In this document: in pieces, positions 7,665 to 14,630 of the stretch
Position numbering within the stretch: the first letter of the stretch is position 1
Layout of the letters: the number at the start of each line of letters is the position of its first letter
NCBI GenBank assembly: GCA_046346965.1
Contig: JAXMHB010000029.1
Span: 1-31,079, forward strand
Source of the DNA: JAXMHB01 sp046346965
GTDB lineage: Bacteria > Pseudomonadota > Gammaproteobacteria > Xanthomonadales > SZUA-5
Direction: 5' to 3'
Length of the DNA stretch: 31,079 nucleotides
Notes under the pieces: model-generated
Seen by the model: only the letters and a program-made list of their open reading frames with translations
Databases searched by the model: none
What the model was told of the DNA's origin: nothing
Made by a program: the position numbers and the translations under genes

Positions 7665-8954
7665 ATGATCCGCACGCACCAAGCATTGCTGGCGGCCCTG
7701 CTGGGCGCGCTCGCCGCGCCGCTGTGGTCGGCCACGCTGTACACCGGCGCCAAGCTGTATCCGGTGTCCGCACCGATGATCGAGAACGGCCAGATGCTGG
7801 TCGACGGCGGCAAGATCGTCGCTATCGGCAGCGATCTGTCGGCGCAGGCGCAGGGCGCCGAGCGCGTCGATCTGGCCGGTCACTGGGTGGTTCCGGCCTT
7901 CATCACCGCGAACACCGCGATGGGCCTGACCGAGATCGAAACCGTGCGCGGCAGCGTCGACGTCGCCGAGATTGGCGCCGTCAACGCCAATGCGCGGGCC
8001 GAAGTCGCCGTCAACGCCGAGAGCGAGCTGCTGCCGGTGGCGCGTGCCAATGGCGTGCTGTACGCGCACGTGGTGCCGCAGGTGGCCGAGGGCGGCGTGA
8101 TTGCCGGCCAGTCGGCGCTGATCCAGCTGCAAGGCTGGACCTGGGAAGAGATGACCGTGCGCACCGGCGTCGGCCTGCACCTGGTGTGGCCGAGTTCGCG
8201 ACTGCCGCCCTGGTTGCCCGCGATGATGCGCGAGGAGGCCCTCAAGGGCGCGCAGCAGGCACTCAAGAACATCGACAAGGCTTTCGATCAGGCGCAAGCC
8301 TATGAAGCGGCGGCGCAGGCGGGCACGCTCGGCGGCACCGATGCGCGTCTGGAAGCGATGCGCGGCGTGCTCGAAGGCAAGCAACGGCTGTTTATCCACG
8401 CCGTCGAACTCAAGCAGATCCGCGAGGTGCTGGACTTCACCCGCGAGCGCGGCCTCAAGTTCACGCTGGTCGGCGGGCAGGATGCCTGGCGCGTGGCGGA
8501 AGAGCTGAAAGCGCGCGAGGTGCCGGTGATTCTGCACGGCCCCTATGACCTGCCGCTGCGTCGGCACGAGGGTTTCGACACCACCTACGCCAATGCCGCG
8601 CGCCTGCGTGCGGCCGGTGTGCGTTTCGCCATCGCCTCCGACGGCAGCGGCTTTTCCGCGACCTTGGAGCGCAACCTGCCCTACGCCGCGGCGCAGGCGG
8701 TCAGCTTCGGTCTGCCTTGGGAGGAAGGACTGCGGGCGATCACGCTGGCGCCGGCCGAACTGCTCGGCGTGGCGGATCGGTTGGGCTCGCTGGAAGCCGG
8801 CAAGGACGCCAGTTTCGTCGTCAGCGATGGCGATCCGCTGGACGTGCGCTCGCGCGTGCTGGCCGCCTACTTGAACGGCGAGGCGCTCGATCTCTCGTCC
8901 AAGCACACGCGGCTGCGCGACAAATACCAGCGCAAGTACGCCGAGCGTCCCTGA
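7665..8954 (+). CDS. Secreted amidohydrolase-family protein with degenerate metal site
   Basis: 429 residues with a signal peptide (MIRTHQALLAALLGALAAPL, likely cut after WSA). It starts one base after the preceding stop with a GGAGG ribosome site inside the upstream gene, so the two are translationally coupled. The overall fold is amidohydrolase: N-terminal beta-sandwich start (TLYTGAKLYPVSAPMI), barrel, and closing segment LGVADRLGSLEAGKDASFVV. However, the HxH motif is replaced by Asn-Thr-Ala (ITANTAMG, residues 83-85). His245 (FIHAVE), His291 (VILHGPYD) and Asp326 (ASDGSG) remain. It may therefore lack a binuclear centre and act as a non-catalytic or mononuclear partner of the larger neighbour. 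It is highly similar in plan to module 1 of that neighbour, suggesting duplication within the operon. Confidence 0.85.
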   Translation: MIRTHQALLAALLGALAAPLWSATLYTGAKLYPVSAPMIENGQMLVDGGKIVAIGSDLSAQAQGAERVDLAGHWVVPAFITANTAMGLTEIETVRGSVDVAEIGAVNANARAEVAVNAESELLPVARANGVLYAHVVPQVAEGGVIAGQSALIQLQGWTWEEMTVRTGVGLHLVWPSSRLPPWLPAMMREEALKGAQQALKNIDKAFDQAQAYEAAAQAGTLGGTDARLEAMRGVLEGKQRLFIHAVELKQIREVLDFTRERGLKFTLVGGQDAWRVAEELKAREVPVILHGPYDLPLRRHEGFDTTYANAARLRAAGVRFAIASDGSGFSATLERNLPYAAAQAVSFGLPWEEGLRAITLAPAELLGVADRLGSLEAGKDASFVVSDGDPLDVRSRVLAAYLNGEALDLSSKHTRLRDKYQRKYAERP

Positions 8955-8967
8955 GAACGGCGCGTCC

Positions 8968-9651
8968 TCAGGGTTCGGCGCCGACCTGGGCGAGATAGGC
9001 CTTCAGGCTGATCTCGCCCGTCTCCGGGATCGGCGTCGGCAGTTCCTCCAGGCTGAGGAAGCGATCGATGCGGAAGCTGCGATAGCCCTGGCGCAGCTCG
9101 CACCAGGCCGCCAGCGTCCACACCCGGCCCCAGTAGTACAGACCCAGCGGCCACAGCAGGCGCCGGGTCTCCTGCTCCTTCAGGTCCACGTACACGGCCG
9201 CCAGCTTGCGCCGATCGCGCAGCGCGTGACGAGCGGCGGTCAGCGTGCGGCGCGTGCGCGGGTCGTGGCTGAAGGCCAGCACTTCCATGCCATCGGCCTT
9301 CAACGAGGGCCGCAGGCGCTGCGGCAACACGGCGTCGATCTTGTTGAGCACGCGATCGGCGGCGTGGCGCAGATCGTCGTCGCCATAGGCCGACACCCAG
9401 GCGGCCCCGAGCGCGAGCGCTTCCAGCTCCTCGCGTTCGAACATCATCGGCGGCACCTGGTAGCCGGCGCGCAGCGAGTAGCCGACGCCGGCCGCGCCCT
9501 CGACTGGCGTGCCCTGCGCCGCCAGATCGGCGATGTCGCGATAGACGGTGCGCTCGGACACGCCCAGGCGCTCACCCAACTGGCGCGCGGTGCGCACGCG
9601 CCCACGGCCGAGCTCCAACAGCAACTGAAACAAACGATCACCGCGGCGCAT
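8968..9651 (-). CDS. YafY-type HTH regulator with WYL domain
   Basis: 227 residues from the chosen ATG. Residues about 1-60 are a DeoR/HTH_11-type winged helix (MRRGDRLFQLLLELGRGRV, then ERLGVSERTVYRDIADL). The C-terminal half is a WYL ligand-sensing domain, with RRKLAAVYVDL, WPLGLYYWGRVWTLAAWCEL and the terminal RSFRIDRFLSLEEL. The frame stays open 32 codons further upstream, but that stretch is low-complexity and overlaps the neighbouring gene. The internal ATG has GAGG nine bases upstream and lies 4 bases after the stop of the helix-hairpin-helix gene, so coupled translation is expected. WYL regulators sense small ligands or nucleic acids and often control DNA-damage or defence genes; here the likely target is its own two-gene operon. 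It converges on the amidohydrolase operon with a 13-base gap. Confidence 0.9.
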   Translation of the reverse strand: MRRGDRLFQLLLELGRGRVRTARQLGERLGVSERTVYRDIADLAAQGTPVEGAAGVGYSLRAGYQVPPMMFEREELEALALGAAWVSAYGDDDLRHAADRVLNKIDAVLPQRLRPSLKADGMEVLAFSHDPRTRRTLTAARHALRDRRKLAAVYVDLKEQETRRLLWPLGLYYWGRVWTLAAWCELRQGYRSFRIDRFLSLEELPTPIPETGEISLKAYLAQVGAEP

Positions 9652-9655
9652 CGGC

Positions 9656-9976
9656 TCAGCCCTCGACCGGCGCGCTGCCGTCGCCGTAGCGCGCCTTGCG
9701 CTCGGCGGTGTAATGCCACCAGTCGTGTGCGGCCTCGCCTTCGGCAAAGCGCGTCAGCGCGATGAACACATCGAGCACGCAGGGATCCTGTCGACTGCCG
9801 GTCAGCAGCTCGAGCGTCCGGTACAGCGCCCAGGGATCCTGACCGCGCAAGTCCGCCGGTTGGCGCAGGCCGAGCAGGCGCAGATCGCCGGCGGTAGCCG
9901 GGCCCACGTTCGGCAGATCCTCGAAACGCACGGCGTCTTGCAGGCGTTGCGCTTTGGGGCGACGGGCGGTGGGCAT
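9656..9976 (-). CDS. Helix-hairpin-helix protein of the Cdd1 ('pathogenicity locus') family
   Basis: 106 residues starting at ATG near 9976; an upstream extension of 25 Arg/Ala-rich residues looks non-coding. The protein contains LPNVGPATAGDLRLLGLRQP, a helix-hairpin-helix with the GVG-like turn, followed by DLRGQDPWALYRTLELLTG and CVLDVFIALTRFAEG...WWHYT, the pattern of the Cdd1 family (PF11731, assigned from memory). The helix-hairpin-helix suggests non-sequence-specific DNA binding, but the cellular role of the family is not established. It is the first gene of a pair with the WYL regulator, separated by 4 bases. Confidence 0.8.
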   Translation of the reverse strand: MPTARRPKAQRLQDAVRFEDLPNVGPATAGDLRLLGLRQPADLRGQDPWALYRTLELLTGSRQDPCVLDVFIALTRFAEGEAAHDWWHYTAERKARYGDGSAPVEG

Positions 9977-10113
9977 CGGGCACCTGCGGCTGACAAGGGC
10001 GGTGCGCGCAAGCCTAGCCGCAGCGCGCCGCCGATGGGGCGCGCGCCGCATACAAACTGACAGCAGAATGGCAGGAAGTCAGCGCACGGGCTGTCGCTGA
10101 CGCCGCTGCGATC

Positions 10114-10464
10114 TCAGTTCAACGGAACGACATACCCGTACCCGCGACGGGTCTCGATCAGTTCGTCGGCGCCGAGTTGGGCCAGCTTGGTGCGCAAGGT
10201 GCTCATCACCACCTCGATGACCTTGTCCGAGCGCTCGCTGCCGCTGCCGTAGAGCTGCTCGAACAGCGCCGCGCGCGTGTACACGCGGCCGCGATGCGCC
10301 ATCAGCAGTTCCAGCAAGGCGACTTCCTTGGGCGACAGTTGCGCCACCCGTCCACGACAGTACACGGTGCGCTCGCCACTGCGCAGCGTCAGCGCGCCGA
10401 TGGTGAGTTCGCCGGCGTCGCTGCTATCGGTCGGCATGGCGTTCTCATGTGCTTGATCGAACAT
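10114..10464 (-). CDS. Stand-alone OmpR/PhoB-type winged-helix DNA-binding protein
   Basis: 116 residues. After about 18 residues of tail, almost the whole protein is an OmpR/PhoB effector domain: LTIGALTLRSGERTVYCRG (beta platform), LSPKEVALLELLMAHRGRVY (helix 1-2), then SDKVIEVVMSTLRTKLAQLG (recognition helix region) and ETRRGYGYVV (wing). No receiver domain, membrane segment or sensor is fused, so it is not a classical response regulator, nor a ToxR/CadC protein. GGGGAG eight bases upstream supports the first ATG over the one ten codons inside. No histidine kinase is nearby. It may be controlled by abundance or by a partner protein, or be the remnant of a response regulator. Confidence 0.88.
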   Translation of the reverse strand: MFDQAHENAMPTDSSDAGELTIGALTLRSGERTVYCRGRVAQLSPKEVALLELLMAHRGRVYTRAALFEQLYGSGSERSDKVIEVVMSTLRTKLAQLGADELIETRRGYGYVVPLN

Positions 10465-10572
10465 TGGTGTACTCCCCCTGAGACACCTGTGCAGTGTGGA
10501 TGGCCTGTATTAGTCGTTGCTTAAGCCGACGCGGGCGCCTTGTGAGGAAGTGTGCGCAGCTTCACACCTCGC

Positions 10573-11445
10573 TCAGGGCTGTCCGAGCAGATCCACGGCC
10601 AGACGCCAGTGGCCGTCCAGGTAGCGCCAGGCGCGCACGTAGACCACGGGCTGGTCCGAGTCGCGGTTCCAGCCCGCGGTGATTGCCAGATCGCCGGCAG
10701 CCGACATGCGCACGCTGGCCAGATCCATCCCGGCGGGCGGCGCGGCCGCCGCCAGTGCCTCGGCGCCAAACGCGGGCACTGTGCCCTCGCGCAGCACCGC
10801 CAGATCGGGCGTCGCCAGCGCCTGCGCCGCCGCCCGTGCCGCGGCGTCGGCGAATGCCGCCAGCTCGCGATCAGCGCGGATCAGCGCGTGCAGGCGATCG
10901 CCATGCTCGGCGCTGCCCAGTGCCGCGGCGGCTGGGCGCTGGCCGCGGCGCTCGGTCTCGGCCGGGAAGGGCACGGCGGCATGGCTGATCCCGTAGTCGA
11001 GCACGTTGCGGAAGCGGCCGTCGGCATCGCGCTGCCAGACCGAGAAGAAGTGACCGGCGAAGGCGGTGGTGTCGGGATCATCGAGCGGATGCCAGCGATG
11101 CGGGCCGAAGGTGTAGCCGAGCTCGCCGGAGGCCGCGATCTCGGCGTGCGAGGGCGTCCACAGGGCCTGATTCTGCGTCGGCCCGCGCGCCTGCCACTGC
11201 GCCCGCGCCGCCACTGGGCCGGGCGCAAAGCCCAGGTTGTCCGCGCTGAAGTAGTCGAGAAAAGCCTCGCGCACGCCGATCTCGCTGGCGCGCGCGGCAA
11301 AGGCGCGCTCGGCAGCCACCAGATCCTCGTAGTCGCTGGCCGCGGCCGGCAGTGCGAGGCTGATCCAGAGCAGTAGCGCGGCGCTGGCGCGGCGCAGCAG
11401 CGCAGCGCCGGTCCGGCGGTCGACGCGGGCGGCGGCAGGAGTCAT
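10573..11445 (-). CDS. Secreted NTF2-like (DUF4440/SnoaL-type) protein
   Basis: 290 residues from ATG near 11445, which has GGGA upstream. An earlier in-frame ATG would put 30 extra residues before the signal peptide. Residues about 10-36 form the signal peptide (RRASAALLLWISLALPAAA, cut before SDYED). The sequence then follows a DUF4440 pattern: LVAAERAFAARASEIGVREA, FLDYFSADNLGFAPGP, ASGELGYTFGPHRWH and FFSVWQRDADGRFRNVLDYG. A second, weaker copy of the pattern follows (DRELAAFADAAARA... SAAGDLAITAGWNRD... RAWRYLDGHWRLAVDLLG), so the protein may hold two NTF2-like cones. NTF2-like folds bind or isomerise small molecules; no catalytic residues can be assigned. Its promoter faces the diguanylate cyclase gene. 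Confidence 0.75.
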   Translation of the reverse strand: MTPAAARVDRRTGAALLRRASAALLLWISLALPAAASDYEDLVAAERAFAARASEIGVREAFLDYFSADNLGFAPGPVAARAQWQARGPTQNQALWTPSHAEIAASGELGYTFGPHRWHPLDDPDTTAFAGHFFSVWQRDADGRFRNVLDYGISHAAVPFPAETERRGQRPAAAALGSAEHGDRLHALIRADRELAAFADAAARAAAQALATPDLAVLREGTVPAFGAEALAAAAPPAGMDLASVRMSAAGDLAITAGWNRDSDQPVVYVRAWRYLDGHWRLAVDLLGQP

Positions 11446-11601
11446 CGCAGAGTTCCCGGCAAGCGAAAGGGGCGCCGATTGTGCGCGCCGCGCGCCGACG
11501 GTGGCAGTGCCCCTCCGATCTTTGTTGACAGACATCCGGGCGAGCAGCGCCGTACACTCCGCGCCACTTCGTTGGCACTGGGGCGCACGGGGGGCCCCGG
11601 C
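11446..11601. promoter_or_regulatory. Divergent intergenic region between NTF2-like gene and diguanylate cyclase gene
   Basis: 156 bases separate two genes transcribed away from each other, so promoters for both must lie here. I see no convincing consensus -35/-10 pair. An AT-richer patch (ATCTTTGTTGACAGACATCC, near 11518-11537) contains a TTGACA -35 hexamer on the plus strand, at about 11526-11531. About 17 bases on, the sequence is CAGCGCCGTACACT, so the hexamer GTACAC or TACACT is a possible -10 for the diguanylate cyclase. Confidence 0.45.
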
Positions 11602-13125
11602 ATGCAGCGTAGCCCGCGTTCCTGGCTGGCCGACTTTCTCGACCGGCTGCTGCCGTCACCTGCTTTTCCGCCGGATGCCCACCGGCGGCGCATCCGTGCG
11701 AGCTTCGTGCTGGCGCTGGCGGCGCTGCAGGCGGTCGCCAGTGGTTTGTTCGCCATCACCGAACTCTGGGCTGGCCACACCGTGACCGGCCTGCTGATGC
11801 TGATCGGCGCGCTGCTGCCGGTGTGGCCGGTGATCCGCTTGCGTGCCGATGGTCAGGTCGATCGTTGGTCGCAGGTGTTCGTCGCCAATATGTTCGTGCT
11901 GCTCGGCACGATCCACCTGGGTTCGGGCGGACACTCGATCGGTGTGGTCATGGCACTGCCGGTGCTGCTGTTGATCAGCTCGCTGGTATCCAGCCATGCG
12001 CAGACCCTGGCTTGGGGCGCCGCGGTGATCGGCCTGATGCTGATCGGCAGCTGGCAGCGCGGGCTCAGCGTGGATTGGTGGATCCCGATCGACCCGGCCT
12101 GGTCACAGAACGCGATCACCCGGGTGCCGGTGTTGATGTCGGTCTGCGTGCTCGGCATGGCGGTGATGCTGCGCGTGCTGTTGGATCGCATCTATGCCGA
12201 TCTGGCCGCGGCGCGCGCCAGCGAGCGCGAGGCAATGGAGCAGGCGCGCCTGGATCGCCAGCGTTTCTCGGATTTCGCCGAGTTGGCGGCGGACTGGTTC
12301 TGGGAAACCGATTCCGATCTGCGCCTGACCTACGTCTCGCCGGGCATCCAGACGCACACCGGCCTGCGTCCCGAGGCGGTGCTGGGCCGTCACCCGGTCG
12401 ACTTCGTGCGCGAGCGTCAGTCCGATTCGGCGCCGCTGCGCGAGATCGAACGCAAGATGGTGCGCCGCGAGCCCTTCGTCGACGAGCACATGAGCTGGCG
12501 CGACGCGCACGGCCAGCTCGCCGTGTTTCGCAACGTCGGTCGGCCGCACCACGACGCCCAGGGGCGCTTTCGCGGCTATCGCGGCGCGGTCACCGACATC
12601 ACCGAGAACTGGAATCTGACGCGCGAACTGGAACGCCTCGCGCGCACCGATCCGCTGACCGGCCTGCTCAATCGCCGCGCCTTCGCCGCCGAGCTGGCCA
12701 GCGTCTACGCCGAGCGCCGCGACCACGGCGCGCCCTGGTGGCTGGTGCAGTTCGATCTGGATCACTTCAAGGCGGTCAACGATGCCGCCGGCCATGCCGT
12801 CGGCGATCAGGTGCTGCTGCGCGTGGCCGAATTGCTCAGCGCCTCCGGCATGCCGGGCAGCCGCCTCGCGCGCATCGGCGGCGACGAGTTCTGCGCGCTG
12901 ATCAAAGAACCAGACCCTGCGGTGCTCGACGACTACGCCGACCTGATCCGCTCCGGCTGCATGCGCCTGGAACGCGAGTTCGGTCATCGCATCGGCGTCA
13001 GCATCGGCCTGCTGCGCATCGACCCCGCGCGCGGCGATCTCGTCACCCACCTGCGCGACGTCGACGCCGCCTGCTACCGCGCCAAGCGCGAAGGCGGTGG
13101 GCGCGTGGTGGTGGATGGCGGATAA
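11602..13125 (+). CDS. Membrane diguanylate cyclase with PAS domain (PAS-GGDEF)
   Basis: 507 residues from the ATG at 11602, preceded by a GGGGGG tract; an earlier in-frame start adds 41 unlikely residues. Residues about 30-200 form five or six membrane helices. A PAS domain follows (about 225-340: FSDFAELAADWFWETDSDLR, YVSPGIQTHTGLRPEAVLG, with the PAC segment FRGYRGAVTDITE). The GGDEF domain (about 345-505) makes cyclic di-GMP from GTP. It carries RTDPLTGLLNRRAF, FDLDHFKAVNDAAGH and an intact GGDEF at 426-430, so it should be active. The inhibitory RxxD site usually five residues before GGDEF is absent (GMPGSRLARI). The membrane sensor type is not one I can name. Transcribed alone. Confidence 0.92.
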   Translation: MQRSPRSWLADFLDRLLPSPAFPPDAHRRRIRASFVLALAALQAVASGLFAITELWAGHTVTGLLMLIGALLPVWPVIRLRADGQVDRWSQVFVANMFVLLGTIHLGSGGHSIGVVMALPVLLLISSLVSSHAQTLAWGAAVIGLMLIGSWQRGLSVDWWIPIDPAWSQNAITRVPVLMSVCVLGMAVMLRVLLDRIYADLAAARASEREAMEQARLDRQRFSDFAELAADWFWETDSDLRLTYVSPGIQTHTGLRPEAVLGRHPVDFVRERQSDSAPLREIERKMVRREPFVDEHMSWRDAHGQLAVFRNVGRPHHDAQGRFRGYRGAVTDITENWNLTRELERLARTDPLTGLLNRRAFAAELASVYAERRDHGAPWWLVQFDLDHFKAVNDAAGHAVGDQVLLRVAELLSASGMPGSRLARIGGDEFCALIKEPDPAVLDDYADLIRSGCMRLEREFGHRIGVSIGLLRIDPARGDLVTHLRDVDAACYRAKREGGGRVVVDGG

Positions 13126-13157
13126 GCGGGCACGTTCGAGCAAAGCGGAGGGGCGAT

Positions 13158-13192
13158 GGGCAGCGCTTGCGCGGCACTGCCGCGCGCTGCCC
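13158..13192. terminator. Hairpin between convergent genes, probable terminator
   Basis: GGGCAGCGC ... GCGCTGCCC with an inner GCGGCA/TGCCGC forms a stem of about 15 pairs with a 4-base bulge. It lies 32 bases after the diguanylate cyclase stop, in a 182-base gap between convergent genes. There is no T-tract, so it is a weak or factor-assisted terminator at best. The remainder of 13126-13307 shows no open reading frame of interest. Confidence 0.5.
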
Positions 13193-13288
13193 GGAGCGCA
13201 CGGCGGCTATGCCGACGGGCCGGATCGAGGGCACTAGGGCACCGCAGCGCCCTGCAATGGCGCCGTGCGGCGGCCAGGCTGTGGCTGA

Positions 13289-13308
13289 ACCGGACGCGCG
13301 GGTCCGGT
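13289..13308 (-). terminator. Hairpin at the end of the first collagen-like gene
   Basis: ACCGGAC (13289-13295) and GTCCGGT (13302-13308) pair around a 6-base loop directly at the stop codon of the collagen-like gene. No T-tract follows on the minus strand, so terminator function is tentative. Confidence 0.4.
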
Positions 13309-14537
13309 CAGTTGGTCACGAACACGTAGCCGTTGACCCAGTCATTGACGTTGATCGGATTGGCGCCGGTATTGCGCACGCAGTAGCCGACCGTATACGT
13401 GCCGGGCGCCGGCAAGGTGGTGGCGCTGACGGCGAAAGGCGAGCGCGCAACGGTCGTGACCGTCGAGGTGAGATAGGTCTGAAAGGTGGTCAGTGCGCCA
13501 GCACCGTTCAACTGATAACAGAGGTTGTAGTCGAAGCTCTGCGCCGCGCTGGTCAGGCCCAGCATGGCCACCGCCGAACCGACCAGACGCTGGCCGGGGC
13601 CTACGTTCAAGCTGCCGGTGGGGCCGACGAAGACGAAGGCAGCGCTGCTTCCGGCAATCGTTGCCGCCGCACCGGACAAGGGCACGATGCTGACGATGCC
13701 GGTGGCGCCGGCCGGACCGGTCGCACCCGTCGCACCCGCGGGACCGGCCACGCCCGGAATACCTTGAAGGCCTTGTGCGCCCTGCGCGCCGGGGGCACCG
13801 GTCGCGCCGGTGGCCCCGGTGAGGCCCGACAGACCTGTCGCACCCGTGGCGCCGGTGGCCCCGGCAGCGCCCGTCGCACCGACCGCACCGGTCGCCCCGG
13901 TGACGCCGCTGGTACCGGTCGCCCCGGTTGGCCCGACGGCGCCGGTGGCGCCCGCAGCACCCGTCGCGCCGGTAACGCCATTGGCGCCGGTCGCCCCGGT
14001 GGGACCGACCGCGCCGGTGTTGCCGATCGCCCCGGTTGGCCCGATGGCGCCGGTGGCGCCTGCAGCACCCGTCGCGCCGGTGACGCCATTAGCGCCGGTG
14101 GCCCCGGTGGAACCGACCGCGCCGGTGTTGCCGATCGCCCCGGTTGGACCCTGAGCGCCGGTGGCGCCGATCGCTCCCGTCGCGCCGACCGCCCCAGTGG
14201 CGCCGGTCACGCCGGCCGGGCCTTGTGCGCCGGTCGCTCCGGCCGGTCCGGTGGCGCCAGTGGCCCCTGTGGCCGGACCGGCGCAGCGGCCCAGCTGGCC
14301 GGTAGCGGTATCGAAGCACAGGTACTGCTCTTCGACGATGCTGGCCGGCAGGCCGGGAATCAGCACGCTGCCGTTGTCGTTGACGCGCAGACGCACCACG
14401 CTGCCGCTGTTGCTGTTGACGACAAAGCCATCGCCCGGCGCCAGTTGTGCCTCGATGTCGGCGGCCCCGGCCGCACTGGTGCAGGCCAGCTGGATGGCGA
14501 TCACCAGCGGATGCAGCGACGTGCGGAGCGTGCGCAT
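13308..14537 (-). CDS. Secreted collagen-like (Gly-X-Thr repeat) protein, short C-terminal domain
   Basis: 409 residues. Signal peptide at 1-25 (LHPLVIAIQLACTSAAGAA). Residues about 26-86 form a small N-terminal domain (DIEAQLAPGDGFVVNSNSGS ... EEQYLCFDTATGQLGRCAG) shared with the neighbouring paralogue. Then about 63 uninterrupted Gly-X-Y triplets follow (DNA about 13706-14275), rich in GAT, GAV, GPT and GAI. Proline is scarce and threonine abundant, as in Bacillus BclA-type collagens, where threonines carry glycans. A 36-residue (108-bp) higher-order repeat beginning IGNTGAVG recurs. The C-terminal about 130 residues (SLNVGPGQRLVGSAVAM ... WVNGYVFVTN) look beta-rich and may serve as a trimerisation head. 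GGGGA before the ATG supports the start. It probably forms an extracellular or surface fibre; the anchoring mode is unclear. Confidence 0.9.
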   Translation of the reverse strand: MRTLRTSLHPLVIAIQLACTSAAGAADIEAQLAPGDGFVVNSNSGSVVRLRVNDNGSVLIPGLPASIVEEQYLCFDTATGQLGRCAGPATGATGATGPAGATGAQGPAGVTGATGAVGATGAIGATGAQGPTGAIGNTGAVGSTGATGANGVTGATGAAGATGAIGPTGAIGNTGAVGPTGATGANGVTGATGAAGATGAVGPTGATGTSGVTGATGAVGATGAAGATGATGATGLSGLTGATGATGAPGAQGAQGLQGIPGVAGPAGATGATGPAGATGIVSIVPLSGAAATIAGSSAAFVFVGPTGSLNVGPGQRLVGSAVAMLGLTSAAQSFDYNLCYQLNGAGALTTFQTYLTSTVTTVARSPFAVSATTLPAPGTYTVGYCVRNTGANPINVNDWVNGYVFVTN

Positions 14538-14600
14538 GGTCTGTCCCCGAGCAACAAGTGCGCGGCGATCATATCGCGCAGATCGGCTCGGTTCAGCCCC

Positions 14601-14620
14601 GGCGCGCCGGCAGGCGCGCC
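14601..14620 (-). terminator. GC hairpin between the two collagen-like genes
   Basis: Two GGCGCGCC octamers separated by GGCA can form an 8-pair stem, 10 bases beyond the stop codon of the upstream collagen-like gene (minus strand). There is no T-tract. It may attenuate read-through into the second gene. Confidence 0.4.
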
Positions 14621-14630
14621 CGGAAGCGCC

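Noticed and set aside
5288..7813. Long minus-strand open frame opposite the large amidohydrolase
   Set aside because: No recognisable domain, Arg/His/Gly-rich composition, and it lies fully antisense to a gene with clear catalytic motifs.
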